Of a stretch of 64,000 nt of DNA, positions 11,706-23,065 are shown piece by piece; the stretch's first letter is position 1; every line of letters starts with the position of its first letter. Below the pieces are notes generated by a model. The model was given only the letters and a program-made list of their open reading frames with translations. It had not been told where the DNA came from and made no database searches. The position numbers and the translations under genes were made by a program. Source of the stretch: Heliocidaris erythrogramma (taxonomy: Eukaryota > Echinodermata > Echinoidea > Camarodonta > Echinometridae); NCBI GenBank assembly GCA_025617745.1, contig CM046863.1:16062875-16126874 (forward strand). Reading direction: 5' to 3'.

Positions 11706-12114
11706 ATGTCAGAAGAACTGACAAAACTCGCCAAATTGGCAAACAGCGCCGCCGGCGACAGCGACCTGGAGCTCAAGCTCAACACATCGCTGGCCTCGCC
11801 CAAGATGAGGGCGCTGCATCTCAAAGACGAGATCGGGCCGCTGGGTCCGCCCGGTCCGCCATCAGCCGGGCTGAAGATGGAGGAGAAATTGCCGATGAAG
11901 ATGGAGTTAGGGAGTAAGAACTCTTCGCAGGGGATGATGCGGATGGAGCATATGAAAGGAGGAGGAGGAGGGATGGAGATGAAGGTGGATGGGGTTGCTA
12001 TGGCGATGAAGAAGGAGGAGGATGATTCTGTGTTTCTCCGTGATGGACAGATGAACCAGGTCAACAATCAGATGAATAACCAGATGATGAGCAATGGACC
12101 ACCAGATGATAAAG
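11706..12114 (+). CDS. BCL9: BCL9 coding exon 1
   Basis: Codes residues 1-136 (MSEELTKLAKLANSAAGDSD at the start) and ends in phase 1 before GTAGTA. It is rich in Met, Gly, Lys and Glu, with a GPLGPPGPP patch and paired Asn/Gln/Met repeats (NNQMNNQMM) near the end. No known BCL9 domain lies in it. Confidence 0.85.
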
Positions 12115-15100
12115 GTAGTATAATATGTGACCTGTCACCAGGCAACTCAGACAAAGTCTGTATATTTCATAGGGCTCCACCCACCCCCCCTTTTTTTTTG
12201 TGTCCAGTTTGACATACTGTAAACGCTGTTATTTTCGGGCTGAGCCACCCCAAAACATATTCATGGGTTCTTGAATTCGCCCTGCACAATTACTCAATCA
12301 CACTCTAAAATGAATTGGATGCAAACACGTACTAATCAGATGAAGCGCGCAATGCAGCGTCCATTGAAAACCAGCATAAAAAATTGTGCTAATATTTCGC
12401 ATGTTCTAGAATTCGAGCCTGCCGAAAATAGCGCGAAATCCACGAAAATTAATGTGCCGCAAATATTTCTGCATTTACAGTATATTGTGAATGAAACTTG
12501 TGTTGAAATTTGGAAGTTTTGGGGGTCGACTGTTAGAATTGGGGGGTACAGGTTTACTGAGTGGCTGCATGCTACAGAGAATGAAGGGTTTTCCCAGCAG
12601 TGATGGAGACTCTTTTTCATTTTTTTTTCCCTCTATGAATTACAAAGAGGGAAATGGTCTGCATCATTACTGGTTAGAAAATCGTGTCGTAAACCTTTGC
12701 CTACAGGAATGTTTGGTCATTAGCTTTAACCCATTGACCACTGCATAATACAGGGACGATCCAGTTCCCATAGGTAATGAATTAATACTAGGGGAACAAC
12801 ATATGACCATATTCAACAAGTTTCATTCAAGTATTTTTGTATACGGAGCTAAATGGTTGATTCCGTGCAGTGTGTCCCGTACGACATATGTGTTTCTTCC
12901 ACGTGTATCATCCAGACGTGAAGAATGTCTCGATGTGACCATTGAATAATGGTGCTTGCTGGTATCACCTCCTATAGACATAGCCATATCAAAAGGTATT
13001 TTCGTTCCTGGATGAAATATATGGATAGATGCCATGTGTCGTACGGGACACTCTGCACGGAATCGCCCAAATATTAAAGCTACGTGTAGCTAGTATGTAA
13101 AATATATCAAATTTTAAATTTCAGTTCAGACCTAGGCCTCGTACAGTATAACCGTCCTCAAAATCTTGTTCCAATTGCAGGTATGAACATGCTCCATCGT
13201 CAAGTCGGGGGCTACCCGCACCCTCCAAACTTCACGATGCAAGACTCCCAGCATATCTACACCTTCTCAACCCTGCTAGCAAACAGGGCTGCCCAGGCCG
13301 TCTACACCGGCCAGACCGATTCCATCCTAGCTTACCATCGAGTACAGTCCTGCAAGAGGAAGTTTCTGGATCCAGAAGAGGTCTGTTGATTTTCATTTTT
13401 ACATTTAAAGGGAAAATTCACCATGGTAGAAAATAAAAGAAAATAAAAGCAGAAATATGAGGGGAGCAGATTAGTAAAAGTTTGACCAAAATCCGTAAGA
13501 CTTAAGAAAATTATGATTTTTTTATAAAAGTTGTAGCGGGCAAATGGAAGAAGAGCTTTGCAAGATATGTCATGAAGTGGCCAATTTGTGTTTGATTGAT
13601 GACACCTTCAATAATTCATAATTTTCTTATTTCTTATTAGATTTTGCTCAAACGTTCATTGATCTGTTTCTTTAAGTTTTCAGCTTCTTTTAAAACCAAA
13701 CTTGATATCAGGATGGCCTTCCCTTTTAAACGTCGTATTGAGTACTGGTCATGCAGTCTGGAAGTTATTTCCAGTTCAGCCCAATTTGTTCGCTTGGAAA
13801 CTGTGCCCTGACAGTGACAATTCAATTTTTCTCACCGATTTCTATATGTGGGATAAAGGTATAGACTTCTCATAGACTTTGTACATACCGATACCTAAAA
13901 CTTGGTTAGGATAGATGAGACAAATGGCTAGAAAATCACATGCCATGTTTCATTCTATAGGAAAATATGACAGTGGAATGTAGAACATTTAAACTTGGCC
14001 AAGCTGGTGATTGTATTATCAAGATAGATCCAATGCGAAGCTTTACCAGAAACAGAATTATTATATTTCATGTTTTTATTTCTCCACAGGATACTGGTGC
14101 AGCTCCTAATCATGCAGGAAACACTGGACCAGGTACACCACAACAGAACAATACACCACAAGCGGTAGATGGGACTACAGTACAAAGTGCCAATGGCCAA
14201 AATGGCAAACCAGGAAGCATTGAAAGTAGTATGGATGGTGCAAGAAAAAGCATTGATAGTATGAAGGGAAAGAACCCTGGAACACCACAAAGTGTCCAAG
14301 AAGGAATCGAAGGGAGTGAAAACTCACGGAAAACGCCACTTGAGAGTGGCACAGGGGTAGGGGGTACAACTACGACCAAAGGGAACAAGAAACGCAAGAG
14401 ACCAAATTCGTCGTCGCAACCGCTGCAGGCGAACCTTCAAGGTGGTGGCCCCGGTGGGCCGATGCAACAGGGCATGCCACCAAGCGGGCCCAGCTTTGGA
14501 CCGTATGGACCAGGGGCGTACCGACCTGGGTTCCCGCCCCAGAACATGCAGATGCGCCCGCCCATGTCGTCGCAATCGTTCCACAATCAACCCTCCACAA
14601 CGGAAACCGAGAACCTTGATCCCAGCGCATTGTGGGAGAATCCGCCCAACGTGAAAAAGACAATGACCACCACAGTTGCGCCGTCCTTCCCGCCTGACAT
14701 GTCCCCAATGCGAATGGCTTCGCCCAACCCAGCTATGAGGTCACCCAGCGCTGGCCTTGTCCTCGGCAACGAAAACATGGTGCCCAACCCTAATCAGCAA
14801 GGTCCGCGTCCCTTCATGAGTCCATCGCATCCCTCCCAGTCGCTCCCCGCGTCTCCAGTCAACCCGTACGACATGCCAAACTACAAGCCACCGCAGCAGA
14901 TCGATAACCCGACGCCGGAGCAGTTGCGGCATCGGCAAGAGCGGTTGAGGACCCTCAAAGAGATGCAGAAGCTGCTCTTCCCAGAGGAACATGGCAGTAT
15001 GTCTCCTTCACCTGGGAGGATGATGTCACCCATTGGGATGCCTCCTCCACCCCAAGACCCCATGGGACAACCTCAAGGTATACTGTTTTCTCTGCCTCTC

Positions 15101-18100
15101 TCTTGAAAACCCATTCTAGGCTGACAAGTCTTCGGACAATTGTAAATGTACATTTTCACGAGTGAAATGTAGACTTAAAATGAATTTTTCTTTGATAAAT
15201 TGGGCATAACATATCTTCCATGGATACGGACCTTTATGAGAGGTTACTGTTCCTGTATCTGAAAGAAAACATAGACCTTCTTTATCAATTCACATTGTTC
15301 AACAATCAAATTCGTGGGCGGTAAAACGCACCCACAGTAAGGAACAGGTTTAGAAGGTCCTCTAGTAAGGTCTTGTATTTTGTGAACAAGTGAACAACAT
15401 TCAAGATAACATGAGGCTAATGGGCATCACATAATTGATATTCATGCCACCATAAATTAATTTTAGCAAGTGCTACATATATTGCTTGCAACTGATTTGT
15501 CACTGTGTACAATTTTTTATGTTGGTAGGGTAATTTGGGAGAATCCTGCTTACCTCTGTTCAAATGTAGGTTCATTGGAACTCCCATGCTCAATATTGAA
15601 TTATGCATGCCTAGCTTTACGAAAACTGAAGTACATTTTCCCTCCCTATGATCTGATACAAGTAGTGAACATGGTTTGGTGAGAATTTTGGACCAGGGAC
15701 GAATAATTTTTTATTAGAACCCTGCTAGTGCGAAACTTGAGTTTACCTAACTTGTATAAAACCGGAAACTATTCTGACATGAAACAGCCATTTTTGCTGC
15801 AGGAACCTTTTGTCAGTTGCAAACAGTTGTTATAATTCAGTCATTTTGCAGTATTACGCTATTCATGAATCTAGACCACCTGTGCAATTCATGTTTCTTG
15901 CCTGTAACAGTTCTGTTTTCACAGCAACTTAAGCACACTGAACACTGTACAATCAGTCTGCGATCCTATTTCGGAAGAAAATGTAATGGCAAATTGATTA
16001 GAACAATTAAATGCGTAAAATATTTTTGATTGAGGTTTTGAATAGTCATGTAGATGGTAAAATTTTTTAAAAAGAAGGCCTGTCCAAGCTTTCTAATCGA
16101 AGGAAAGGCCAAATCGGCTCGGAGTTGTAGTGACGTCAAAGCAGTCGATTTTAAATTGATTTGGCCCTTATTCTGGGTATAAGGCTGAAATGGCATCAAA
16201 ATCCTGTGTTCAGTATTCATATTATTGTTCAGAACCAGAATTGGGTAGATTTTATTTGTTAAAATGCCCATATTTAATGCTATTGCAATTTATTTCCAAA
16301 ATCGGATCACAGTCGATCGTATAGTGAGTGGTGGTCTTCAAGAAAACTGTTGAGCATCCCCTCCTTGTGACTAAATTATTCTGCTTTGTCTTCGCTTTCA
16401 GGCATGATGTCGCCCGGTGGAGGTCCCATGATGCGCTCCATGGGACCCAGCGGACCCATGATGGGTCCAGGTGGTCCAGGGGGACCAGGGGGACCCCATC
16501 CTATGATGCATCAAAACTTGGGTCCAGGTATGCACCCTCGTATGCCGGCCCAGGATGGTATGAGGGGTATCAGCCCCGATCAACGCATGATGATGGCCAA
16601 CTCTGGTAAGTACCCCAAAATCAATGCTTTATATTTTAAAATCTAACCTTAAATGTTGTTAACCCTTTCATGACAGGAATTTTTGAAGGGCTAAATTGAT
16701 CACATTTTGCTCTTCAAATTGGCAACAGTATTTTTTTTTAATGATTCATGGTTCTAATGAAATGTAATGTCTTCTGAAAACAATATACATAGTTAGGACT
16801 TGGGAGCTTTGTCAGAAAGTTTTATTTAAAAAACATGATTTTATACCTCGCAATATGTTGCCAATTTAAGGATTGTAAAGCTTATTTTCTTTTTTTTAAT
16901 TTCCAGCATCAGACACAATACGGTCATGCAACAAAAATGGACACGGTGTGTGCAGACATTTTTGCTATGTCTACTCATGTGTCTGGGATATTGAACTAAA
17001 CCACAAAATGTGGTCAATTGTTTCAAAAGGGTCTATGGAATTACAACTCAAGGGAAATTAATTCTAAATTCTTTCATTGGCTTTTCATTCTATTTAGTAT
17101 TGTTCTTGGGTTTTTTTCCTCCCTAGTATTCCCACTTCTTGATGCATTTGCTGAGAAAGTATTGTATGTTGTTGATTATATCACTATGTAAAATATAACC
17201 CATGGAGGATGGTACAATTTTAGCAAGTAAGATAGGCAGGAAACTAGTGTGTAAATGAGGGTGGAAGTCTTTGAGTTATTGGGCACCTTATAGTGGGAGC
17301 CCGGCTTAACACCAGCTTGTATAAACCTAGGTTTAAGAGAAGGTTGAGTTCTGGCAGAGGTGATAAAAATATTTGTGAGCTTTCTCATTCCTGTTATGTC
17401 AGTTTGGAAGAACATCGTAAAAGAAATGTCCCCTGAAAAGGATAGCTCTTCAAATGCCCCCATATACCCATCCCTGCTTGCAGTACATTAGCTTTTCAGC
17501 AAGATTGGCTTGATTTCTTATCATTTTGATGATTCTAAAACCTCACAGTATAAACCAAATCTTACGTAGACATGATCAACCTTTTCCAATTGCTTTAAGA
17601 CAGTTTCATTGACAATCTAATTGCATGACCAGCGTCCTCTTGCATAACATGTTGCGTTTAATTTCAACTCAAAAAAACAAAACGCAATTTTTGGTTGGCA
17701 GAAAATCAAGTTGCGTTGAACGCAACTCTGTACGCAAGAGTGCCCTGAGCTCTTCTTTAGTTGAGTTCTGGTCATGCAATTACATTGTGAAAGAAACTGT
17801 CTCAAAGCAATTGGGAAAGGTTGATCATGTCTACATACATGTAAGAATGTGTGTATATTGCGAGGTTTTGGAATCATCAAAATAGATAAGAAATTGACCT
17901 AATCTCCCTGAAAAGCATATGTATTGCATACAGGAATGGGTATATGGAACTACACACACAAATGGCATGAATGTTCGGCCTGAACATTTCAGCTATTTCT
18001 AGTCATATTTCGGATAGGAAGGCACTTGAAGAGCAATCTTTTTCAAGGGAATGTTTTACCTTGATGTTCTTCCAAACTGACATCAAAGGAATGAGAAAGC

Positions 18101-21078
18101 TCACAAATGAGATTTAACCTTTCCCAGACCTCAAACTTCTCTTTGAACACAACTTTTTATGCAAGAGTGCCTTGAACTCTACTTTATCTTGAAGGAAGCT
18201 GTGTTTATTATGATCATCATGATTATTGACATTTTAGAATCAACAGCTCGTACTAATTTCACTTCATTTCTGTGTCTTTCCAGGCATGATGATGCCCCCT
18301 CTACCTCCTGATTGGGAGAACATGTCCCCTGCCCAACGGGAATGGTACAAACTACAACAAGAATTCTACCTCGACAAACGCCGCAAGATCATGGAAGACC
18401 AGGCCAAGATGCAAGGCCGCATGTCTGACTTTCCGCCGGGGGCTATCGGTCCTGGGCACGGACCGGGCCCGATGCGAGGAGAACCCATGATGAGTCCGCA
18501 TCATCCGGGCAGTGGTGGCTTCCCTGGGGACGTGATGGGCATGAACATGGGCCCACCTCCACCGTATCCAGCAGGACCAGGACCCATGGGCGGGGGTCCT
18601 CCGGGGCCAGGACAGGTTCCTGGGCCTCCATCGCATGGGATGCAGAGGAGAGCTAGCATGTCAGGGCCTTTGCCGTCAATGGGACCTGGCGGACCAGGGC
18701 CAGGGATGGTCGGTGGTCCAGGAGGGCCAGGTGGGCCAGGTGGGCCATCAGGACCAGGAGGAATGGGTGGGCAAAATGCACCATTCCCGATGTCACCACA
18801 CATGCCATCACCGCGCAACAACCGATCTAGCTCCGTCCCAGGAATGCAGAGTGGAGCATCACAGCCTCCAATGAGTGCTGGGCCTGGAGCAATGAATCCA
18901 AACAGCATGCCTCCAGGGCCGCAGCCCGGACCTGGTCCTGTTAGTTCTGCAAGCTCAATGTCCATGGCTAACACCATGTCACCTCACGCACCTGCTGGTA
19001 GCCCTATGAAGCCAGTCTATAGGGCGCCGACACCAACAAGTGCAAACACGTCAGCAAACCAACCACCCCAGCAAAACACTGATCCTATTATGAGCTCCAT
19101 GGTGCGAACACCGGGAAGCGTTGGCCCGGTGGAACAGTCGCCGAGGCCTAATCAACCAGGTACCCCTGCTGCTATGGACAATCCTGTCGTCCTACCAAAT
19201 GTCTCGTCGGTCAACACTCCAAATACCTCCCAGCCTGGAACACCGAACTCTGTTGCAAACAGCACAATGTCGTCATCTGCACTGCCTCCCACCACAGCTC
19301 ACAGTAATGGGGCACAGAGCAACACAACAGGTGGGAATGGTAACGTTGCAAGTGCGCCACCTCCTCCAACCTCGAGTATTACCAGTGCACCAACCCCTAC
19401 CAGTTCTGCAGGAAGTACAAGCACGACGGCAAGTAATGCAGCAGACGGAGGGAAGCCAATGGATGTTCAGTCCCAGCAACGGTTGGTCAATTTTCCTCCA
19501 AGCCAACTTAACCGGGACAAAGCGCCAAATTTCCCGCCACGTGGTGAAGACCTGCAGCAATACGCTTCAACATTTTACCAAAAGACTGTTAACAAGGAGC
19601 CACCAATGAAAGGTCCAGGGCGGTTGCAGCATTTTGGGTCACCACCAATGAACAGTCCAATCAACGCGGACATGCCAACGATCGGATCGCCATCAAGCGG
19701 GATCATGTCTCCGGGCGTAATGATGACTTCACAGCCTGGGATGATGCCTCCTGGTGGGATGCCTGCACAGAGCGGGATGATGCCTCACGGAATGGAAGGA
19801 TCAGGACCACAACCGTCGCAGCAAGGTGGTGGTCCTATGATGGGCCCAGGGCATAGCCCCAGTGGTCCTGGTATGGCTGGTGGCCCTGGCATGGCTGGTG
19901 GCCCACCTGCCTCCTCCTCTATGATGATTCCTCGCATGACAGGACCACAGCAGAGCATGCAGTCTGCGATGATGCAAGGTCAGGGACCCATGATGTCAAC
20001 GGCACGGATGCAACAGCCTGGCGGGATGATGTCTCCTCAGAACAGCATGATGCCGCCTCACAGCCTGCCACCGCAGTCCGGAATGATGTCACCAACGATG
20101 GGACCCGTCGACATGATGGGACCGCAGGGGATACCGATGTCGCGGGAGCAACGGATGATCCTGTCGCAGTCGCGTATGATGTCCCAGGGTCACCCGATGA
20201 TGGAGGGAGGTGGCCCGGGGCCAATGCCGGGAGGCGGTCCAGGCATGATGCCGCCGCATCCAATGGAACGTGGAATGATGCAGGGTATGAACAACTTTGA
20301 ACCTGGGATGAGTCCAGGTATGCATCCTAACATGATGAGATTCTCAGGGCCTAGAGGGATGCCAAACAGTGGGTTTATGGATGGTGGTGGCATGCCCTCT
20401 GGCCCTGGTAGGACTAACATGCCACACCCCGGTATGATGGGCATGGGGATGGGTCAGGGAGGGCCTGAGATGGGTGTCATGGGGGGCATGGAGCGAAACA
20501 TGGGCCCAGCAACCTCGGGTGGACAAGCCAACAGCCCCCTCTCGTTATTACAAAGTAGATTCTCACCGCCGTTATTACCGGATGGAAAAGGACCAAAACA
20601 AACACTTCAGTATTTCCCAGCAAACACGAATCAAGGCAGTGGGCAGGGGCAGTCGGGCAACCCCCATGTGAACCCTGGAACCGGCCCCACTCCGGGGCAG
20701 GGGCCCAAACAAATCGAGCTTCCGTTCCCAGTGGAGATGGTGACCGGGGGTATGAACCCTGGGCCTATGAACCCCTCATTCTCTCGCGGACCCGGCGCCA
20801 TGGGTCCTGGTCCTCGGATGTCGCCAATGATGAATCAAGAAATGATGATGCACCAGGGTTATGGTGGGATGGGACCCGGGGGTGGACCAAACCCGGGCCC
20901 TCGGGGCCAAGTGCCAGGTCCCAATCACATGGGCTACATGGGACCCAGGGGTATGCCAGGATATGCAGGAATGAACCCGGGAGGACCAATGGTTCCGGGT
21001 GGACCGCCCTACGGGGACCCGAACTTCGGACCCATGGGCCCAGATCCGATGGGACCCGGTTTTAACATGCCAAAGTAA
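11706..21078 (+). CDS. BCL9: BCL9/Legless-type Wnt co-activator
   Basis: Five coding exons (11706-12114, 13181-13380, 14090-15077, 16402-16605, 18284-21078) join in phase to 4596 nt, 1531 aa. Vertebrate BCL9 is about 1430 aa and BCL9L about 1500. BCL9 proteins bridge nuclear beta-catenin to the PHD finger of Pygopus and so activate Wnt target genes. Visible landmarks: HD1 near residues 162-192 (IYTFSTLLANRAAQAV); a basic NLS-like cluster KGNKKRKRP near 300; HD2, the beta-catenin-binding helix, near 477-506 (LRTLKEMQKLLFPEE); HD3 near 611-645 (WYKLQQEFYLDKRRK); and the C-terminal TLQYFP motif near 1374. The rest is low-complexity Met/Gly/Pro/Ser sequence, as in the family. The N-terminal 136 residues do not resemble vertebrate BCL9. 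It is the single BCL9/BCL9L type here; which vertebrate paralogue it equals cannot be said. Confidence 0.93.
12217..12480. mobile_element. TA-flanked MITE, CTGTAAACGC ends
   Basis: The ends CTGTAAACGCTGTTATTTTC and (complement) CTGTAAATGCAGAAATATTT are inverted and flanked by TA on both sides (12215-12216, 12481-12482). The inside is rich in GCGAAA/CGAAAAT words. It looks like a Tc1/mariner-type non-autonomous element. No coding capacity. Confidence 0.65.
12859..13064. mobile_element. MITE family B, copy 1
   Basis: A 206-bp element with inverted ends GATTCCGTGCAGTGTGTCCC and the complement of the same with one difference, continuing through GTACGACA. The same ends flank a longer element at 29570-30046. 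Confidence 0.7.
13181..13380 (+). CDS. BCL9: BCL9 coding exon 2 (HD1, Pygopus-binding)
   Basis: A 200-bp exon for residues 137-203 that contains the whole HD1: IYTFSTLLANRAAQAV followed by GQTDSILAYH. This parallels human YVFSTEMANKAAEAV and GQVETIVSFH. It ends in phase 0 at an unusual donor, GAG|GTCTGT. Reading through that donor would add only GTC TGT before TGA. Confidence 0.9.
13381..14089. other. BCL9 intron 2
   Basis: Starts with the weak donor GTCTGT and ends at TTTATTTCTCCACAG. It includes an imperfect inverted AT-rich repeat at about 13405-13680 (AAAGGGAAAATTCACC side and a complementary side), probably an old MITE. Nothing else recognised. Confidence 0.6.
14090..15077 (+). CDS. BCL9: BCL9 coding exon 3 (NLS-like cluster and HD2)
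   Basis: Codes residues 204-532. The basic cluster KGNKKRKRP lies near residue 300. HD2 near 477-506 keeps the family pattern (PEQLRHRQERLRTLKEMQ, then KLLFPEE), matching human LEHRERSLQTLRDIQRMLFP. This helix contacts the beta-catenin armadillo repeats. The exon ends in phase 1 before GTATAC. Confidence 0.92.
15078..16401. other. BCL9 intron 3
   Basis: 1324 bp ending in TTGTCTTCGCTTTCAG. No inverted repeats, RNA genes or conserved coding blocks were seen. Confidence 0.55.
16402..16605 (+). CDS. BCL9: BCL9 coding exon 4
   Basis: A 204-bp symmetric exon (phase 1 in and out) coding Met/Gly/Pro-rich linker (GPGGPGGPGG type). It could be skipped without a frameshift, so an isoform lacking about 68 residues between HD2 and HD3 is possible. 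The donor is a consensus GTAAGT. Confidence 0.88.
16659..17035. mobile_element. Palindromic element P, copy 2
   Basis: Begins TTAACCCTTTCATGACAGGA, includes TCTTCAAATTGGCAACAG, and ends around TGGTCAATTGTTTCAAAAGG. It is the reverse orientation of the copy at 3546-3962 and lies inside BCL9 intron 4. Confidence 0.65.
17330..17640 (-). mobile_element. MITE family C, copy 4
   Basis: On the plus strand it starts TTTAAGAGAAGGTTGAGTTC and ends CTAATTGCATGACCAG, the reverse of family C. The middle (host block GTTCGGCCTGAACA) is deleted compared with copy 5. Confidence 0.65.
17757..18150 (+). mobile_element. MITE family C, copy 5
   Basis: A near full-length plus-strand copy starting TAGTTGAGTTCTGGTCATGC and ending in CAAACTTCTCTTTGAA. 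With copy 4 it forms an inverted pair in the BCL9 intron that could pair in the pre-mRNA. Confidence 0.68.
18284..21078 (+). CDS. BCL9: BCL9 coding exon 5 (HD3 and C-terminal motif)
   Basis: A 2795-bp terminal exon coding residues 601-1531, stop TAA at 21076-21078. HD3 lies at about 611-645 (SPAQREWYKLQQEFYLDKRR, matching human TPEQIAWLKLQQEFYEEKRR). The C-terminal block SPLSLLQSRF then KQTLQYFPANTN sits near 1349-1383 and matches human SQTLQYFPRGE. Between and after lie long Met/Gly/Pro-rich segments. The large uninterrupted last exon is like that of vertebrate BCL9. Confidence 0.93.
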
Positions 21079-21250
21079 AAGAGTCATATTATGATTAATG
21101 TACAACAGTTTCAACCAAATGCAAATGTAATATGTACAAATCGTAATTTTAATATTGTTGTGAAATGTTGCAGGGTAACTCTGCTGTCGGAACTCTGCTC
21201 TGTCATTCAAATGTAAACATGTCACTAATAAACTAGCTCCAAGCAAATTA
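21079..21250 (+). other. BCL9 3' untranslated region
   Basis: Runs from the TAA stop to about 15-20 bp past an AATAAA signal at 21227-21232. A second possible signal (AATAAA, 21547-21552) could give a longer form. The exact cleavage site is not visible. Confidence 0.6.
21227..21232 (+). terminator. Poly(A) signal AATAAA
   Basis: The first canonical AATAAA after the BCL9 stop codon, 149 bp downstream. Confidence 0.6.
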
Positions 21251-23060
21251 TGACACGCCTTTTTCGCGTGGCAAGTCAATTTCTTTGGACGTATTCAGTT
21301 TATATTGGACTTTAGTTGAACCCAACATGTACGTTCTGATCGGTATGATTGTTACTAAATTGCGCTCAAGATAACCTTCTCACCTGGTTTTTTTTTAATC
21401 TCGGGTTTAGGAAATCCGATTAAAACCTTGTTCACTAATTTGTGGTAACCGCCTTAAGAAAACTCTATGGCAGAATTTAGATAATTTTATATCTTTGTGG
21501 ATGGGAAGTAGGGGTGAATTAAAAATTAGGTCTGTGCAAGGCCCCTAATAAAGCGCACTTCTATGCGGAAATATATAGTGCTCTGTTCTTATTTTGTTTT
21601 GCAGGTTTTTTATAAGGCGGTTCACAGCATCATATGTGAGTGAGGCTTAAAAGAGGAAAATGAATCTAATGACATTAGAATACCTTGACAAAAAAAATGC
21701 AATTTAATTAATGTATGATTGTAATCCCACCAGAAACCTCAAGTATTTGAATTTCCATGTTTGTTTAATTGGGTTCATCTAATATTAAAATCACTCAAAA
21801 CAAAATAGATATTTACTCATGGAAACAATCTTTTGTTTTTTTTACTCCCCCTCAAGAGGCTGCTTTGGAATTTAACACCTTTGAATTCAAATGGAATAGT
21901 CTGTTTTTCTTCAAATATATTCATACAGGAAGAGAATTTTGATAGATGTTGAAACTCATTGATCATAATGTCACGACTCAACAGGTCAAACGAGGTCAGA
22001 TTTTAATGGACCAAACATGTTCACTCCTGTAAATTCATCCATTGTTTAATTGAGATAAGTTGGTATCTTGCAATGCATGTGGTAGAATAACTCCCAAATC
22101 TTTAAATAGATATTTGTTTTTATTTGGTTTATGGTGTATCAAACACATGAATTTGCTCATCTAGTTGCAGATATTTCCCCCTGCAATGCACAAAAAACAC
22201 CTTTCAGCATTTTATAGGGCATCTTGACTAATTTTGGACAAATTTTGAAGTTGGTAAAGTCATGTTCTTCGTATGATGTCAAAACTCAAAACACCTTTTC
22301 TTTGTCTCATCATATTACAAGGCTCTGACAAACAGTTTAAACCCTCAAAACAAATTCCTTTTCCTTTTTCAGTCCTGAAAGGTCGGATGTCCTTTTCTAT
22401 CTGTGCATGACTCGGCTGTAACACTTTCATATCAAATTTGTTTTTAGATATATTTCGTTTGTAGTTGTTCATGATAAAGTAAGTAATTCTGAATGATAAC
22501 AACTTCGAATGAATTATATCTGCCAACGAACTTGATAAGAAACGTCTAATACCCGAGTTATAATAAAAGTAACTAGAATATTGGAGAACTATCATGATTT
22601 TAGCACAATATCTTGTCCCATATTTTCATATCTGTGTTAGTGAAGTGGATCGTTATTGGAAAGAATCACTTCTGTAAAGTGGTCTGTCGAAGGTTTACAA
22701 AACAGCATAATTTGAGAATTTCGTACATCTATCATAATTAAAATCTTAACCTTGTCCCATATATGTAGTTCTGAGTTACTGCTTTGGAGGGGTTTGGTAA
22801 GATACACCGATAATGGCTATTATGGAAGGTTGATGACCAGAGGAATTTCAAGACAAATGTATATAAATGAAAAAAAAAATAAGCATGTGGTATTTGTGTA
22901 ATGTGAAGCAAAGTAGGCAATTAAATATATGAATAAAGTAAAAGGTTTTAGGTAATTAGTATACCTATATAGGAAAAAGAGAATGCAGGAGAGATAGTCT
23001 TGAAGGTGACGAATCCCCAGTGAATTATGACTTCATGCACATGGAAACAGACGACTGTGT
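21251..23060. other. Intergenic stretch, nothing recognised
   Basis: AT-rich sequence after the BCL9 3' end. Short minus-strand open frames (22260-22595, 22738-22920) have no recognisable domains. Confidence 0.4.
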
Positions 23061-23065
23061 TGCTT

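Larger units (their letters stand above)
12115..13180. other. BCL9 intron 1, with two MITEs
   Basis: The 1066-bp intron runs from GTAGTA to TTGCAG and contains inverted-repeat elements at 12217-12480 and 12859-13064. A C/T run at 12184-12199 lies just after the donor. Confidence 0.75.
16606..18283. other. BCL9 intron 4, with three repeat copies
   Basis: Holds element P (16659-17035) and two convergent family C copies (about 17330-17640 minus, 17757-18150 plus). The acceptor is TGTGTCTTTCCAG. Confidence 0.7.

Noticed and set aside
18352-20989. Many open frames antisense to, or out of frame with, BCL9 exon 5
   Set aside because: They are shadows of a GC-rich, codon-biased coding exon.
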